Origin: Struthio camelus
Lineage: Eukaryota; Chordata; Aves; Struthioniformes; Struthionidae
DNA length: 64,000 nt
Assembly: GCF_040807025.1 (NCBI RefSeq)
Contig: NC_090967.1
Coordinates: 5,206,001 to 5,270,000, forward strand
Direction of reading: 5' to 3'
Shown: piece after piece, positions 1 to 11,330 of the stretch
Numbering within the stretch: position 1 is the first letter of the stretch
How the letters are laid out: each line of letters begins with the position of its first letter
Made by a program: the position numbers and the translations under genes
Notes under the pieces: generated by a model
What the model was told of the DNA's origin: nothing
Databases searched by the model: none
What the model saw: only the letters and a program-made list of their open reading frames with translations

Positions 1-654
1 GGTGGGATTCTGCTTCGGCGCTGAGTCGCGATTCCCGGCCGCTTGTTGGAAAGTGCAAAAACGCCGAGCGGGTCGGGGCTGCCGGCGCAAAACAAAGCCT
101 GTTAGAGGCAATGAGCTGGGGGCGTGCTCAGCGGAGCCCCGGCGGAGGAGGCACCGGGTGCAACGAAGAACTTGGGGCGGGGGGGGAGAAGAAAAACCAT
201 CCCCACTGGACCAAGAGGCGGTGGGGCCCAGGCCTGCGCGGCCGCCTTTCGAGGGCTGGGGCAGGGTTTGGCGGGTGGTTTAATTGCTGATTAATCAGCA
301 CCTGTGGCTTGGTGGGGCCGTGCTGAGTTAGTGAAGGTTTCTGCTGTATTTGCATATCCGTGATTGGTTTGGGTTTTTCTTTTTTTTCTTTTTTTTTCCT
401 TTTCCTTTCTTTCTTCTTTCTCTCCCAAGCCGCTGCGAGGCACAGGTCGAGTAGGAACCAGAAGTCTGGTTTATTTTTCCATCCTCCCCCCGCCCCAGAA
501 TATTAAATGATTCCTATTAATGATCATATTAAATGATTTAATCCCAAAGAACTCCAGCATGGTTAAATACCTTCTTTGGGAACAGACGGCAGTCGATAGG
601 TTCAAGAGAAGACTGCGGTCTTGCTTTAACGCACCTCTCAAAGAAAATCCTTGC

Positions 655-881
655 TTTTATATATATATATTTATGTATATGTGCATGTACGTGTAAATTG
701 TGTGTATAAAATGTATGAATGTGTATAATGTGTTTATATACACCATGTATATATAACGGATAATGTATATATAACATATAATGTAATGTGTATGTAATGT
801 GTGCATGTATGTAAATATGCATTGTGTATAATAAATATAAAATTGTGTGCATATATGATTTTATACACACACTCATATTTA

Positions 882-912
<31 letters not shown>

Positions 913-932
913 TATATATAAAATTTTATCAG
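655..932. repeat. TA/TG/GTAT-rich microsatellite region
   Basis: Alternating pyrimidine-purine sequence with runs of (TA)n, (TG)n (about 883-898) and mixed TGTATA units. Low-complexity, no gene. Confidence 0.9.
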
Positions 933-999
933 CACGAACTGACTTAACTGTGTTTGCTCTAAAAAGGAGGGCTCCATAAAAGCCGAGTTACTGCCGCTA

Positions 1000-1430
1000 A
1001 TATTAACCGTCGCAGCACGCCGTCCTTCCCGCGCGCGACACGAGGAACCAGCCCGCTCCGACGGCCGACGCCGGCGGCCGCCTGCGTGCCTCCCTGCTGC
1101 AGCGCCCTGACCGCCGGGCGGGAAACGACTTGGGGCTGGAAACGACGGCAGCGGGGGGAAAAAGCCGGCACGTGGCTCCGAGTTTTTCTGCAGGTGGCTT
1201 CAGTTTCCCAACGGCTTGTGTCCTTCGCCGCGGGGCGCGCGGCTTTGCCGAGCTGCTGGAGCTACGAGCGGGGCTTCAGCCGGACGCGGCGTCCCGCCTC
1301 CTGCCTCCGCTCGCCCCGTCGGCACGAGGAACGCAGCCGACCCGCAGGTTTCCCTGGGGTCGTTTTCCGCGCGGGGCGGCTTCTCGCCCGGTTTCTCCTC
1401 CGCGCCGGGCCCTCCTTAATGCGCTTCATA
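1000..1430. other. Orphan CpG island
   Basis: CpG-dense GC-rich block between AT-rich flanks (for example CCGACGGCCGACGCC at about 1056 and several CGCG steps). No recognised exon starts here. It could be a distal regulatory element of KLF2 or the promoter of an unannotated transcript. Confidence 0.6.
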
Positions 1431-4149
1431 TGTCGAGCCATTTCCCTTCGCAGGCAGCCGTCCTTCCCAAATTCCTTACATTTTAGATTATATATCCTTG
1501 TTTTTGATCTTTTGCCTTTAAAAAAATATATATGCTTTCATTTGGAGCTTAATAGTGAGGGCTCAGTGCATCTGCCAGAGCTGCTGGCACGGCCGGCGTC
1601 CTGCAGGAGCAATTACTTTCCAGCAAGTCTCTAAAATTGCTTATTTACTTTCGCTTGTACGCCAAAAATACTTAAAAAAAAAAAAAAAAATCAGGGCAGT
1701 TTTTTCCAGTTACACAATCACCAGAAATATCTTGAATCCATATGCTTCCACTGTGGTTCAATCCCCCGATCTGAAAATAAGTCAAAACAATTTATGAAAT
1801 ACGGTACGAAAAAGAGCGCTCGGTCCCAGAGGGAAGGCTTCAACCGCCTCGCCGGGTCACCGAGAGCCACCGAACGAACCCAGTTCGCCTATTGTAACAC
1901 TGATCTAGTGCAAGCACAGGCTTAAAAAAAATACTAACCTCTTCTTCAGCAATCCTGGCGGGGAAAAAAAAAAAAATCGGCTCGTCAGCCCTCGCCATGG
2001 CCAGGCCACGCGTATGGCCACAAAGGTCCCGAAACGCTTGGCAGCTTGAGCGACCCAATCACCTGCCTTCCTCAAGCAGCTCTTAAATTGTCTTTTAAGT
2101 CGCGACGGTTTGCAGGGGTGTAATGGAGAGCAGCGCGGGGCCGTGCATAGTTTGCATACCGCTTAGTTAGGCAAGTCCAATTTCTGGGGGGAAAAAAAAA
2201 AAATTTTATACGAGCATCATGATGCAGTTGAGGAGTAACTGGCAAAAAAAATAAAAAAAAAAAAACAGAACAAAACCAGAAGTATTGGCTTGGTAATTTT
2301 AAGCGCGTGTTCGCAAATGAAAGCAAGCATTGTGTGCACTGACATTGGCCGGAATGGCCTCGCGCTGTCTCAGACGTAACGAAGACCTGAGCTCTTAATT
2401 TGTAGGTTTACAGTTTACTAGAACTTGTATTTTTATTTTTTTATTTTTATATAAGGCATCTAGACTTTAAATGATATTGCAAGTAGAAATAGCATGATAA
2501 ACCTTCAAAGCTGAAATAAAAAAGAACCTGTGTTTTAACTTAGCGGCGAGTATTTATACAGCCGGCACCATTTAGTCCGGCATGTTTGAATGAGTGCAAG
2601 TCTGTGGTCGCAGTTGTGTATAAAAATATTGTAGCCTGCTCCTGCTTTAGGAACTAAACTTCAGTTCCCAATAGCTCCCTCTGTAATTCTCTTTCCAAAT
2701 AAAAGGAAGAACTATTCCTGGCTCGTAACGGTGTATTTCTGTGGCTTCTTGCACTATAATGAAGGCAGTCTGGAATGTTAAAAATTACATACTCCGTGCC
2801 AGTGCTTAACCCAGGGTAATTTAGGCTTGAAATGTTTTGAAGTTTACATTTTGAGTCTGTTATTGTACAACTTTTTAATTAAAATGTTGCTGTAGTCCAG
2901 ATCACTAATGCTCCTTGCTCAGAGCTCCATTAACATCCATCCTAAAACCGCTACTTCAGGAGTTTGATAATTTTGGGATAGAGGGCCAAGTCCATCTGCT
3001 TGGAAAATTATTTGGTTTCTATTTGGCTGCTTCTAATTGTAGCAATTCAAAGACATCTTTGATATTCAGCGGAGTCCAGCAACGGAAACATCAGCTCTCG
3101 GTCTGTAAATGCTGCAGGGCTTGTCTCTGCTGCGGACTAAATCTTGATGCCGTGCAAGAAATCATCTGCTGAGGTTATCCCGGTTGAATGGGGTTGGTAC
3201 ATTCCTCTGTGCCTTACAGAGGCGCTATGAGCCATGGACTCATCTCGATGGCGCATTTTTCTAATTTATTCGGTAGCGTTTCAGTGGGAAAACGGCCTCA
3301 GGGGGCGGCTAGACACCACCGCACACAATAGCGGCCGTTGTAGGACGCAGGCATCTATGCTCCCGAAATACGCCTTGCACGTTGGCATCCTAGATGTGAG
3401 CAGGACGGTAACTTGGCTTTTGCCCTCAGCTTAAATTAAAAAGATCCTCTGGTTCTGCGTGTGAACAGAGGGAATTTGGTCCGGTATCAGTGAGAGAGAC
3501 AAAACCTGAACATCATATGCCTTTTTTTTCTTTCCCTCTCAAAGACAATACCAGACCTGGCCCAGCTTTTGAAGGAGAGTCCCTCAAGAAATGTACAATT
3601 ACACATTTATTACTCTATTTACATTTATTATTCTATTTACCCTTATTACTTATTGTGCAATAATAACACTTCCCAGCGTGGCATCCTTAGGCTTCATACC
3701 CAGCTCCCTCCGCGTGGCGTAAACGGCCTCTACGCACTTCGACCAGCTGCCGGGGTGCTCTCAGCAGGCCAGGAGACGAAGTCCTTGCCTAGCGCAAACC
3801 CCAACCCACGGCAGGTCACCCAAAACTGATGTACAATTGGCCCCGTTAGCCTCCGACTGGCTTGCTGTGGAGGCTCCAGACCTCGACTCTTATCATCCTA
3901 CACCTTGAGATGATGTGCTGGAGAGACACCAACCCCGTCTGAAGGAGCTATCGTCCCACCAGCCGCACGCGCTTATCCACGGTGCCTCTCCTGGCGTGAC
4001 CGTGTGGACTGGCCCTCCAGCTCCCGCCCTTATTTTTAGCTGCAAATTTTGCACATTTTGTTTTTCAGGTGTAAGCAAAATGAAGTGTTATTATTTCCAC
4101 ATAATCAAGGCGAAAAAAAAAAAAAAAACAGTTTCACTTTCTTTGAAGC

Positions 4150-4230
4150 TTTTTATCTCCCTACAACTGGATTTGAATCTCTGACTTCATCACCACAACC
4201 CCAGAGCCATAACCACAAGGCCACATGGTC
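4150..4230 (-). mobile_element. tRNA-derived SINE relic
   Basis: On the minus strand there is an A-box-like TGGCCTTGTGG (4213-4223) and a B-box-like GATTCAAATCC (4169-4179) at tRNA-like spacing (33 nt between). The intervening sequence resembles heads of MIR/CORE-type SINEs. Family not assigned. Confidence 0.6.
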
Positions 4231-6819
4231 CCAGAGCTGTTTTTGGAGGTGGTAGTGATGCGAGTTATTTTAGAAGCTGCTAGCTATAAATTTCAGTTAT
4301 ATTTGACGGAGGGTAAGTTGGCTTTGAAAGGTCTCGGTGAGTTTGTCCTTCAGTGACTGGTGGGCAATTACCAAGGCCACTGGCAAGAGCTCGAAGCGCA
4401 GGCTGCCCTGCAGCCCTGCCATAAACCACCCAGCACAAACAAACACCAGTTGTGAACTACAGTTAAACTAATTGGCCTGGTTGGTAGTGCTGTCCCAAGA
4501 CGGACTGTGACGCAGAAAGCCAATCTGCACAAAGTCAGGTTTTCATTACAGCGGCCTCCAAATAGCATCAAAACAAGTCAATTTTAGCCCGCTCGACTGC
4601 ATGCGATAAACGCAACCCAACCACTTTGATTTTTTTTTTTTTTTTTAAAAAAGCTTCACCCTGGGCCTTCAGTTCATGATGCATTTTTGCACTCTTGGTT
4701 TCCTGCCTGAAAATAAATGTGAATCTGCTACGGCATACCATTTGGCCTCTAAATTACACAGGCAGGTAGGGAAGCAAATGCTATGAGATATGACTGCAAC
4801 TGCAAAAATGCATTTGCAAAATAAGGCCCCTTCACCAAAACAATACGCTGAATTTAAAAGTCTTGCTTGCCATTATGCCAGGATTCATCCAAAGGAGGGT
4901 GCCAGAGCCCAGCTGCCAGATACAGCATGGGCTAAAGGCCCCAAACAAGCAATGACAACGCATGAGTTAAAACTAGACCTGCAAAACATGGGCTTCATCT
5001 CTTCCACATCTAGAAACTGTTTACGTTTTGTCTTGTTTCACTGCAGTAATTTTCAACTGCAGAAGTTAAGTTAACCACATCTGAGTGAAATGTAGATAAC
5101 TCTGGGAGCAGAATGATACCAATCAAAAGAAGGGTCATCTGAGAAATGGTGGTAGTGACTCATTCAAGATCACACTTCACACATCTAGCTCCCAGTTCAG
5201 TATTGCAATGTCACTGTCGTAGTAAAACACAGCTGCTCAAACAGCATTATTGATACCAGTAAAATAGACATTAATTTGACTCTCTTCCTCAAGATATGGA
5301 CCACCTTCATCTCTAGAGATGCTACCACACCATAGCCAAGCTCCGAGGCAGATGGCAGAAATGCTGCTGTTGGACAAAAATAACAGAGATGGCCGACCTC
5401 AGGTCATGAATTTTTTTTCTTGCTGTGAGGCATGATCTAGTGGTTCAGGGACCTGACAGATATGAAAGGAAAAGAATAGAGGAGGGAATGCCACAAACCT
5501 GTAGCGCTGTCGTAGCATTCATCGCCGTTGTCTTTTGCTGTCTAAGAGTTGGCCACGTCGTCCCAGGGTGGGATGAATTGTCCATCGCTCACTCCTTCGA
5601 GTAGGCAGGGAGCCTCACAGCTCCTCAGCCCAGATGCCCAAGCTGTGGATGATTAAAATCAGGTGAGAATGAATACACGTTATTGCCCACATAGCAAGAA
5701 AAAGGGCAGGGGAGATTGCTCCAGCGAACCTGCTCCTTCCAACCACCTTGTTTCTGCAATATCTGAGTTAAATATTGAGACCGGAGGGACAGGTCGACAT
5801 TACGGGCAGTTCTCGTTCATGTCCAAGGTAGTAACCCACCCCGTAAGGTGATGATGACCCAGACAAAGATGAGACTACTGGAAATACTTGCGGGAGACTA
5901 GGAAATGGCTTAGCTCTCATGGTCTGGAGTTACCATCCATGACTCCAAGCCGTTATGACACGAGAAGTTGCTTCATGTTAAGGTTTCTTGGGAGTATTGG
6001 AAAAATGTCAACTCAAGAGAAAAGCGCGTTCTCAGCATTGAAGGTCACATCTATTCTGATCCTTCAACTCATTTTTGGAAAGGAAGGACTCCCTTTGGAA
6101 TTGCAGGGAAAAGTCAATCAGAAAAATGAAATACTTTGTTTACTAACCTGGTGTGCACAACTCAACGGATAAAGGGCCCGTCGAAGCGCAACCGACCTCT
6201 TCTGCTGTCCCTCAGGAAATCAGAAGGCAGTTGGGCCTGTTCTAACTACTATTTAATAGTTGTAGACTAGCAGAGACTTGTGCTCCGTGCTGGCCACAGG
6301 CCTTTTACTGAAAAAACTCACAACAGCCATTTTGTCCCGGTTTCCAGGAAGGAAAGGTTGCTCCTGGAGCCTAAGAAAACTGTCACCAAAATCTCGAAGG
6401 AAAAAGAAAAAAGAAAGGAAAAAAAAAAAAACAAACAAGGAAAACATTTCACTAGACCCCATCTTTGGGGGAAAAAAAAAAAAACTAAAAAAAAAAAAAA
6501 TTTCCATCCAGAGGAATAACTATAAATAATGGCTGAGCTATTAAAAGGCTGAGCGTAGAAAAGGGGGGGGGGGGGGAAAGCTATTTACATAGGAGCATTT
6601 TGTGCCGTTTCGGTCTAATTTGTCACCGACGGAGGAGCCTCGTACGTTAGCTGGAGGAAATCCAGCGCTTTCAAAGGTTTTCTGTCAGGGCTTGAAAAGC
6701 TGCCAGTTTTTTTAATGGAGCCGAGCAGTCTCAGGCCTGTTGTTCTCAGAGATTTTGCGAGCCAGGGCCGCATGTTAGCAGGAAACGGAGCCAAGTGGGC
6801 TTCCTGAGCGTCTGCGAGA

Positions 6820-6960
6820 GGAAACACTGTAATAAGCATGGAGGCTGTGGTTAAAAATAACTCCGGTATATAAAGGCTGCGAAGGATCCCCTCGCAGTCA
6901 TACGCGCCGCTGCCTCTTGGCTGGCTGCTTCGCGCCGCTTCCATGTGCATGAGCCGCTTT
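6820..6960 (+). promoter_or_regulatory. TATA-containing promoter- or enhancer-like block
   Basis: In order on the plus strand: a RUNX-type TGTGGTT (6846-6852), an overlapping MEF2-like TTAAAAATAA (6851-6860), and a strong TATA box TATATAAAG (6867-6875), followed by a GC-rich stretch where a start site would fall. The first downstream ATGs lead only to short frames running into a poly-T/Phe tract, which I do not believe are coding. Confidence 0.4.
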
Positions 6961-9900
6961 TTGCCATCGCCGCCGAGCAGGTGGTTTGCTGTTGTTGTTG
7001 GCTTTTTTTTTTTTTTAAAGCCAAAGGAGGCAGAAAACGGGCTGCAAAGAAGGGAAGCCCGGGACGGTTCTTCCTCGGGAAGCGGGAGGCTAGGCTTTAT
7101 TTCCAGGCCGTCGGCCGAAGTGAGGCTGCAGCGTGGATGCGGAGGCAGGCTTGCAGCGTTTGGGCCGAAATAGAAATTTGTATTGAAAAATAGCTTTTTT
7201 TTTTTCTTCCCCTTTTTTCTGTGAGATGAAACTCAAAAAACCAAAAAAAACCAAAAAACAAAAAAAAAACAACAAAAAAAAGAACAGCGTGAATCATGCA
7301 GGCTCTTGAGCAACAGAAGAAAGGGCACCCTGAACTGCTGCCACTGGGCCCAGTATGGCTTGTGCCACTTCTGCTACAAAAGCTTTAATCCCCTGTGTCA
7401 TCCTCCCGCCCCGCACCGGTATTAGCCAACTGGAGCAGCTAAATGTGGCAAGCGCCAGCTGAAGGGATTGGTAACTATCAATCAGTGTTTTGCAGTCCTC
7501 GTGCACTGGTTTATTACCAAGCGGAGCCCTGCCTGCTCCCCTTGACTGAATTCATTTTGCAGAGAATCGCACCCATCTCTCTGCTTTCAGAGGCAGCGAT
7601 TTTGCTTGCAAATACGGGATAAAATCATACCGGTTATTTGGCAAATTAATGCAGCCTTTTCCCTGCTGTAACCTGATACTAATCTGCTAACATCCATACT
7701 GGACTCCAGTCTGAGCACTTCTTTGTAGCCCGTGTTACACTGTAATTGGCAAAACACATTCTTCCCAGGCCTGTATTTTTATTGCAAACATTTATTTGGC
7801 ACTTTATGTGGCAAATGAAAAGAAAATTTCACAACTCATTCTACAAAGTTGCATTGTATTAGGCTGGCCCTTGAAAAGTGTTTTATTGCTCAAGAATAGC
7901 TGTAACCGTTCAAGGGATTTCAACAACATTATTCTCTTAAACTATAATTGCTATATATATTACATCTGCTATAGCACCATAAATTATTAATTTTGACCAA
8001 TATCAGTCAAAATTATTTGGCTGGCACTTGATTGCACGCTGGAGTTTATTGCCAGCAATAGGGGTGATATTCCTTGAAGGTACAGGAGCAGAACAAGTTG
8101 CAGTGACTTTTCAGGGTGCATGGAAAAGTAAGTTGAACTTTCTGTTTCTGAATAGAAAGCATTTTCTACAAGACACAAAGCACGATTCCTAAACTCAGCT
8201 GTATCCAGGAACTTAAACATATAAATAGCCTAAAAGGTGGGCATTAAGAGTTCAAGAAACAAAATGGCCACAACAATGGGAAAAAAGTCTGTCCCAAAAT
8301 ATCCCACTGAAGTTTCAAGGCTTAATCATAATGATACTGTAACCATGGAAAAAATATATACCATTTTCAATACTTGAGTGATCTAAGTCTGAAAAGGACT
8401 TTGCAGTCCAGGAAGACGAATGAGATCAGCTGCGCTATACATACAGCCTGTCATGCAAAGATGCCTGTCTTCCTCTCGCTGGCTAATGCACTAAGCTCTG
8501 ATTCATACTTCCATGTATTCAAACAGGGAAAGTAATTCCAGGCAGCAAGCAATACCAATTAACAGTGTCACAGTTAATGAAATGCTTGCTCCACTATTTC
8601 CCATTACTCAACTGCAGGACATATGACTAATAAGTAATACAGGTGCAGTACAAAGAAGGTATTCTCTAAGCAAGAACCAAATCCCACACGTTCATCACAT
8701 TAAGCAAGGCTTTCTCCCCCATCCCCCAGTATGAGCTCTGTATATATGGTGAACAAATTTCGACTTATCAGATAAGACTGTAACCTATAAAGATGTTCTG
8801 CATGTCAATGAGGGGAAACAAAAAAAAAACTTCCTCGCTTCTCACCAGTTGTCCGCTTGTGGCTAGTTTTGAGTGTTGTCCAGTCTCCTCTCCTCCCCCC
8901 ACAGTTAAAAACTGTGAACTTCCAAGTGACAAAAACATCTGCTCAGAGAGCCATTTGCATCTGCCTTGCTGACTCAGACTGCAACAGATCTTACAAATTA
9001 GAAAGCAAGAAAAGTGCATCTGATTAGTTCTTTGAAGCAACCTCAAACAGAATTTTTCCCCGCATTAATTAAACCCCAAACATAGTTCGCGCTTCTAAAA
9101 ATCAGTTAACGTTGCATATCTTCACAACGTTACTAATCGCTTCAAATGGACATAAGAGATAAGACGACATTTTACTTTTTCTCCTGTCATCTCCAGTAAA
9201 TTATGTAAGCTTTTTCCTAAAACGCAGACCAGCAAAGAGCTAATTAATACCAGATCTAACAACGTTATCACCCATTCCACTCTGTTCAATGACGCTCTGA
9301 ACGTAACAGAATTAAGTGGGATTTTTAAAAAATATCATACTCTCTTCAGATGAATGGAAGCTTTTAATACACAACTCAGGTGTTACGGTATAACCACTCT
9401 CAAACATTTCTTGCTGCTTTGCCAGGAGACTACTCTGCCGCGAACCAGTGCGATGGACCGCACAGTTCCCATCAAGCGACCGTCTCCGTTCCCTCCTTCA
9501 TGCTGGTTCCCAAACGTATTTGGGAATCTGCAAGAGCTGGGTCTTTAGAGTATGATTTTTAGTGGGGTCTCAACTGTGCGGATGCTACTGCATGTATATT
9601 AATAGTAACAGCTATTTTTCTGAACAAAACTACATGGTTTATTTCTGGCCTAGGCTCCTATTATTCCACAAACACCGTTATTTGTCCATCTCTTTACCAG
9701 GAATCCGATTCTTTAGCAAAAGCAAATGTCAATGAAAAGGATTTGGCAACAATTGAAAATTACTATTCTTAATCAGTGTCTGATAATTTAAACAGCTTCT
9801 CAGATACAGTTGAATATTTGCAGAAATTCTGAAACTGTGGTATCACTTCATAGTTCTGTAAGCTTAAACGATAGAAGATCTGTCAAATGGGTTTTTAACT

Positions 9901-10479
9901 GACAGCTGAAAGGAACATCTGCAATAGAACATATGTGCATTCAACATGCACATCAGTAAGTGCTGCCAGAAACAAAACTACACATCTAATCAAAGCAGAT
10001 ATAACTAAAAAACTGGCCTAAATTTTTCGGGTTTCAAGACTCCCCAGGAACAGATGAGTGAACAGGCCTCTCTGAGATTCTTCAAAGCCACTTTTAGCCT
10101 CCCAAATCAAAAATGATGAAAAATCATTTGCAGTCGAACACTATCATTCTTCAGACAGCAAACTCAAGTTACACTACATAGTACTTTATCTCGATTAAAG
10201 TCCTAAAATATCTGATTTTTGCAGGATTTATTGAACCCACAAACTTACTGTCAGGAAGAGTATGTCAGGAAGAGTATTTTCTTGTGCATTTCTGAGCAAG
10301 GGTTTTTTTTTTTTTCAAGTAGGCTTATTTACTGAAATGAAATTTAAGCTGATTTTTCCTCTGCATCTCTGGAAGTCTGCCTAGCTAACGTGTGCAGTTA
10401 TTGGAAGTGGCAACAGCTGACATTTGCTAATCTTCATTAAATGAGTTAATAAGGCTTTCACTAAAAAGAATTAAGATTG

Positions 10480-11330
10480 CCGTCGCAAAGAATGGAAATG
10501 ATAGAACTGTCAATAGTAACGCTGAAAAAGCGGAAGTGCTAACAAATATTTCTGTTCTCTCTTTGGGAAAAAGCCAGATGCTGTATTCAGATCAGACAAT
10601 ACTGATGTTGAAATACTTTCCATTCCAGTAACTAAGGAGGATGTTAAAACAACTGCTACTCAACTCAAACAATATTAAGTTGCCAGGTCTGGGTAACTTA
10701 TATGCAAGCGTTTTAAAAGAACCAACTAAGGAGATCTCCAGATGGCGAATGTTTATTATCAATGAGTTTCAGAGCAGCAGGGGAAGCCCCAGGTGACTTG
10801 AAGAATGCTAATATTATGTCAATATTTTAAAAGGGTAAACAGAATGACCCAGAGATGCCTGGCAGTGTTATATAATCCCGGGCAAAATACTGGAAGGACT
10901 TGAAAAATGAACAGAATCATAAATAAAGACAGTTGAGGCAGTTAATGACAATCAGCAATGGCTTTAAATAGTTTTTTTTTTTTTTTAATGAGACTGGAGT
11001 GTTGATGTACCAAACCTCTCTCTAAGGATTTGACTAGGTGCCGGCTGATATTCCCAGTAAGAAACAAGAACGTTACAAGTCAATACGGTGCGCACGCACA
11101 CGAATTGGCCCAAACAGGCTGACAGATCTCAGAACGTAACTTAAATTTTAATCAAGCAAGTGTATCACTTCTTGACCTTTTTTCTTTTTTTTTTTTTTTA
11201 AACCCTCACTTGCCATTCAACGTTGTTAACAATGACCTGGAAGAAAACAAAACCTGTTAACTGATAAAGTGGTAGCCGGCAAAGATCAAAGAAGCGTTAC
11301 ATAAGCAGAAGGACGCAGCATTGTTAAAGA
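10480..11330 (+). mobile_element. Decayed CR1 LINE fragment (reverse-transcriptase region)
   Basis: Sense strand +. Recognisable degraded stretches in the order of CR1 ORF2: the pre-RT segment (GCTGAAAAAGCGGAAGTGCT, about 10523), a relic of the K-L-P-G-L-x-N region (about 10670), a relic of the N-A-N-x-x-x-I-F-K-K-G-x-x-x-D-P region followed by an I-P-G-K-I-L-E-like phrase (10800-10900), and a relic of the N-D-L-E-E-N...L-I-K region (about 11232-11270). Frame is broken many times. A poly-T and another homopolymer tract interrupt it. It is non-functional. Confidence 0.75.

Noticed and set aside
538..876. 112-codon minus-strand frame
   Set aside because: Product is almost entirely His/Tyr/Ile from the TA/TG microsatellite.
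5425..5470. tRNA-SINE head (CATGATCTAGTGGTTCAGGG)
   Set aside because: A-box-like phrase only; no convincing B box downstream.
6943..7193. Short frames after the 6.87-kb TATA box
   Set aside because: They run into a poly-Phe tract from a T-run and show no family features.
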